This document shows, piece by piece, positions 8,614-8,636 of a DNA stretch of 8,636 bases (positions are counted from its first letter, which is position 1; each line of letters opens with the position of its first letter). The DNA is taken from the NCBI GenBank assembly GCA_026418215.1, contig JAOABT010000514.1:1-8636 (forward strand), in the 5' to 3' direction. The DNA comes from Clostridia bacterium (lineage in GTDB: Bacteria; Bacillota; Clostridia; DSM-8532). The notes beneath the pieces were generated by a model, which worked only from the letters and a program-made list of their open reading frames with translations, did no database searches and had not been told where the DNA came from. The position numbers and the translations under genes were made by a program.

Positions 8614-8636
8614 ACCCTTAAGGTGTAATGATACGT

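Noticed and set aside
8616..8636. Start of the next gene at the ATG near 8628
   Set aside because: The purine-rich AAGG lies too close to the ATG and too few codons remain to judge.

Overview
The window reads as an ordinary chromosomal stretch from a low-to-mid GC Gram-positive anaerobe, most likely of the Clostridia. The reasons are a separate pta-ackA pair, strong AAGGAG/AAGGGGGA-type ribosome binding sites, sigma-A-like promoters, and a clostridial-style AMP-binding acyl-CoA synthetase. All genes lie on the + strand. I could not identify the species from sequence alone. I see no tRNA, rRNA, CRISPR array, insertion sequence or phage gene.

Region 1 (1-4106) is the end of an operon: the C-terminal piece of a MoxR-type AAA+ ATPase, a membrane-anchored DUF58 protein, and a large membrane protein with an extracellular transglutaminase/protease-like domain. 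The last two genes overlap by 17 bp. This trio is a recurrent bacterial gene set. The ATPase probably remodels a target in the cytoplasm, and the transglutaminase-like domain faces the outside. The actual substrate is unknown. A hairpin terminator (4124-4153) closes the operon.

Region 2 (4152-6126) is a single-gene unit: an extended -10 promoter, a fatty-acid-type acyl-CoA synthetase starting at 4230, and a perfect 8-bp-stem terminator.

Region 3 (6137-8562) is the acetate module: an operator-like palindrome, a promoter with a consensus TATAAT, pta (acetyl-CoA + Pi to acetyl-phosphate + CoA), ackA 23 bp downstream (acetyl-phosphate + ADP to acetate + ATP), and a strong terminator. Together these two enzymes give substrate-level ATP from acetyl-CoA, or activate acetate in reverse.

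Region 4 (8496-8636) carries no callable gene. It holds a near-consensus promoter whose predicted start falls on the ackA terminator hairpin, and a second TTGACA box with a palindrome beside it, presumably serving a gene beyond the window.

The most interesting signals are regulatory. A perfect 10-bp palindrome (TTGTATACAA) is repeated at the promoters of both the acyl-CoA synthetase and pta. A separate palindrome upstream of pta resembles the fatty-acid regulator FapR's site as I remember it. Together they hint that acyl-CoA formation and acetyl-CoA disposal may share control. I found no clear evidence of a wholly new system.
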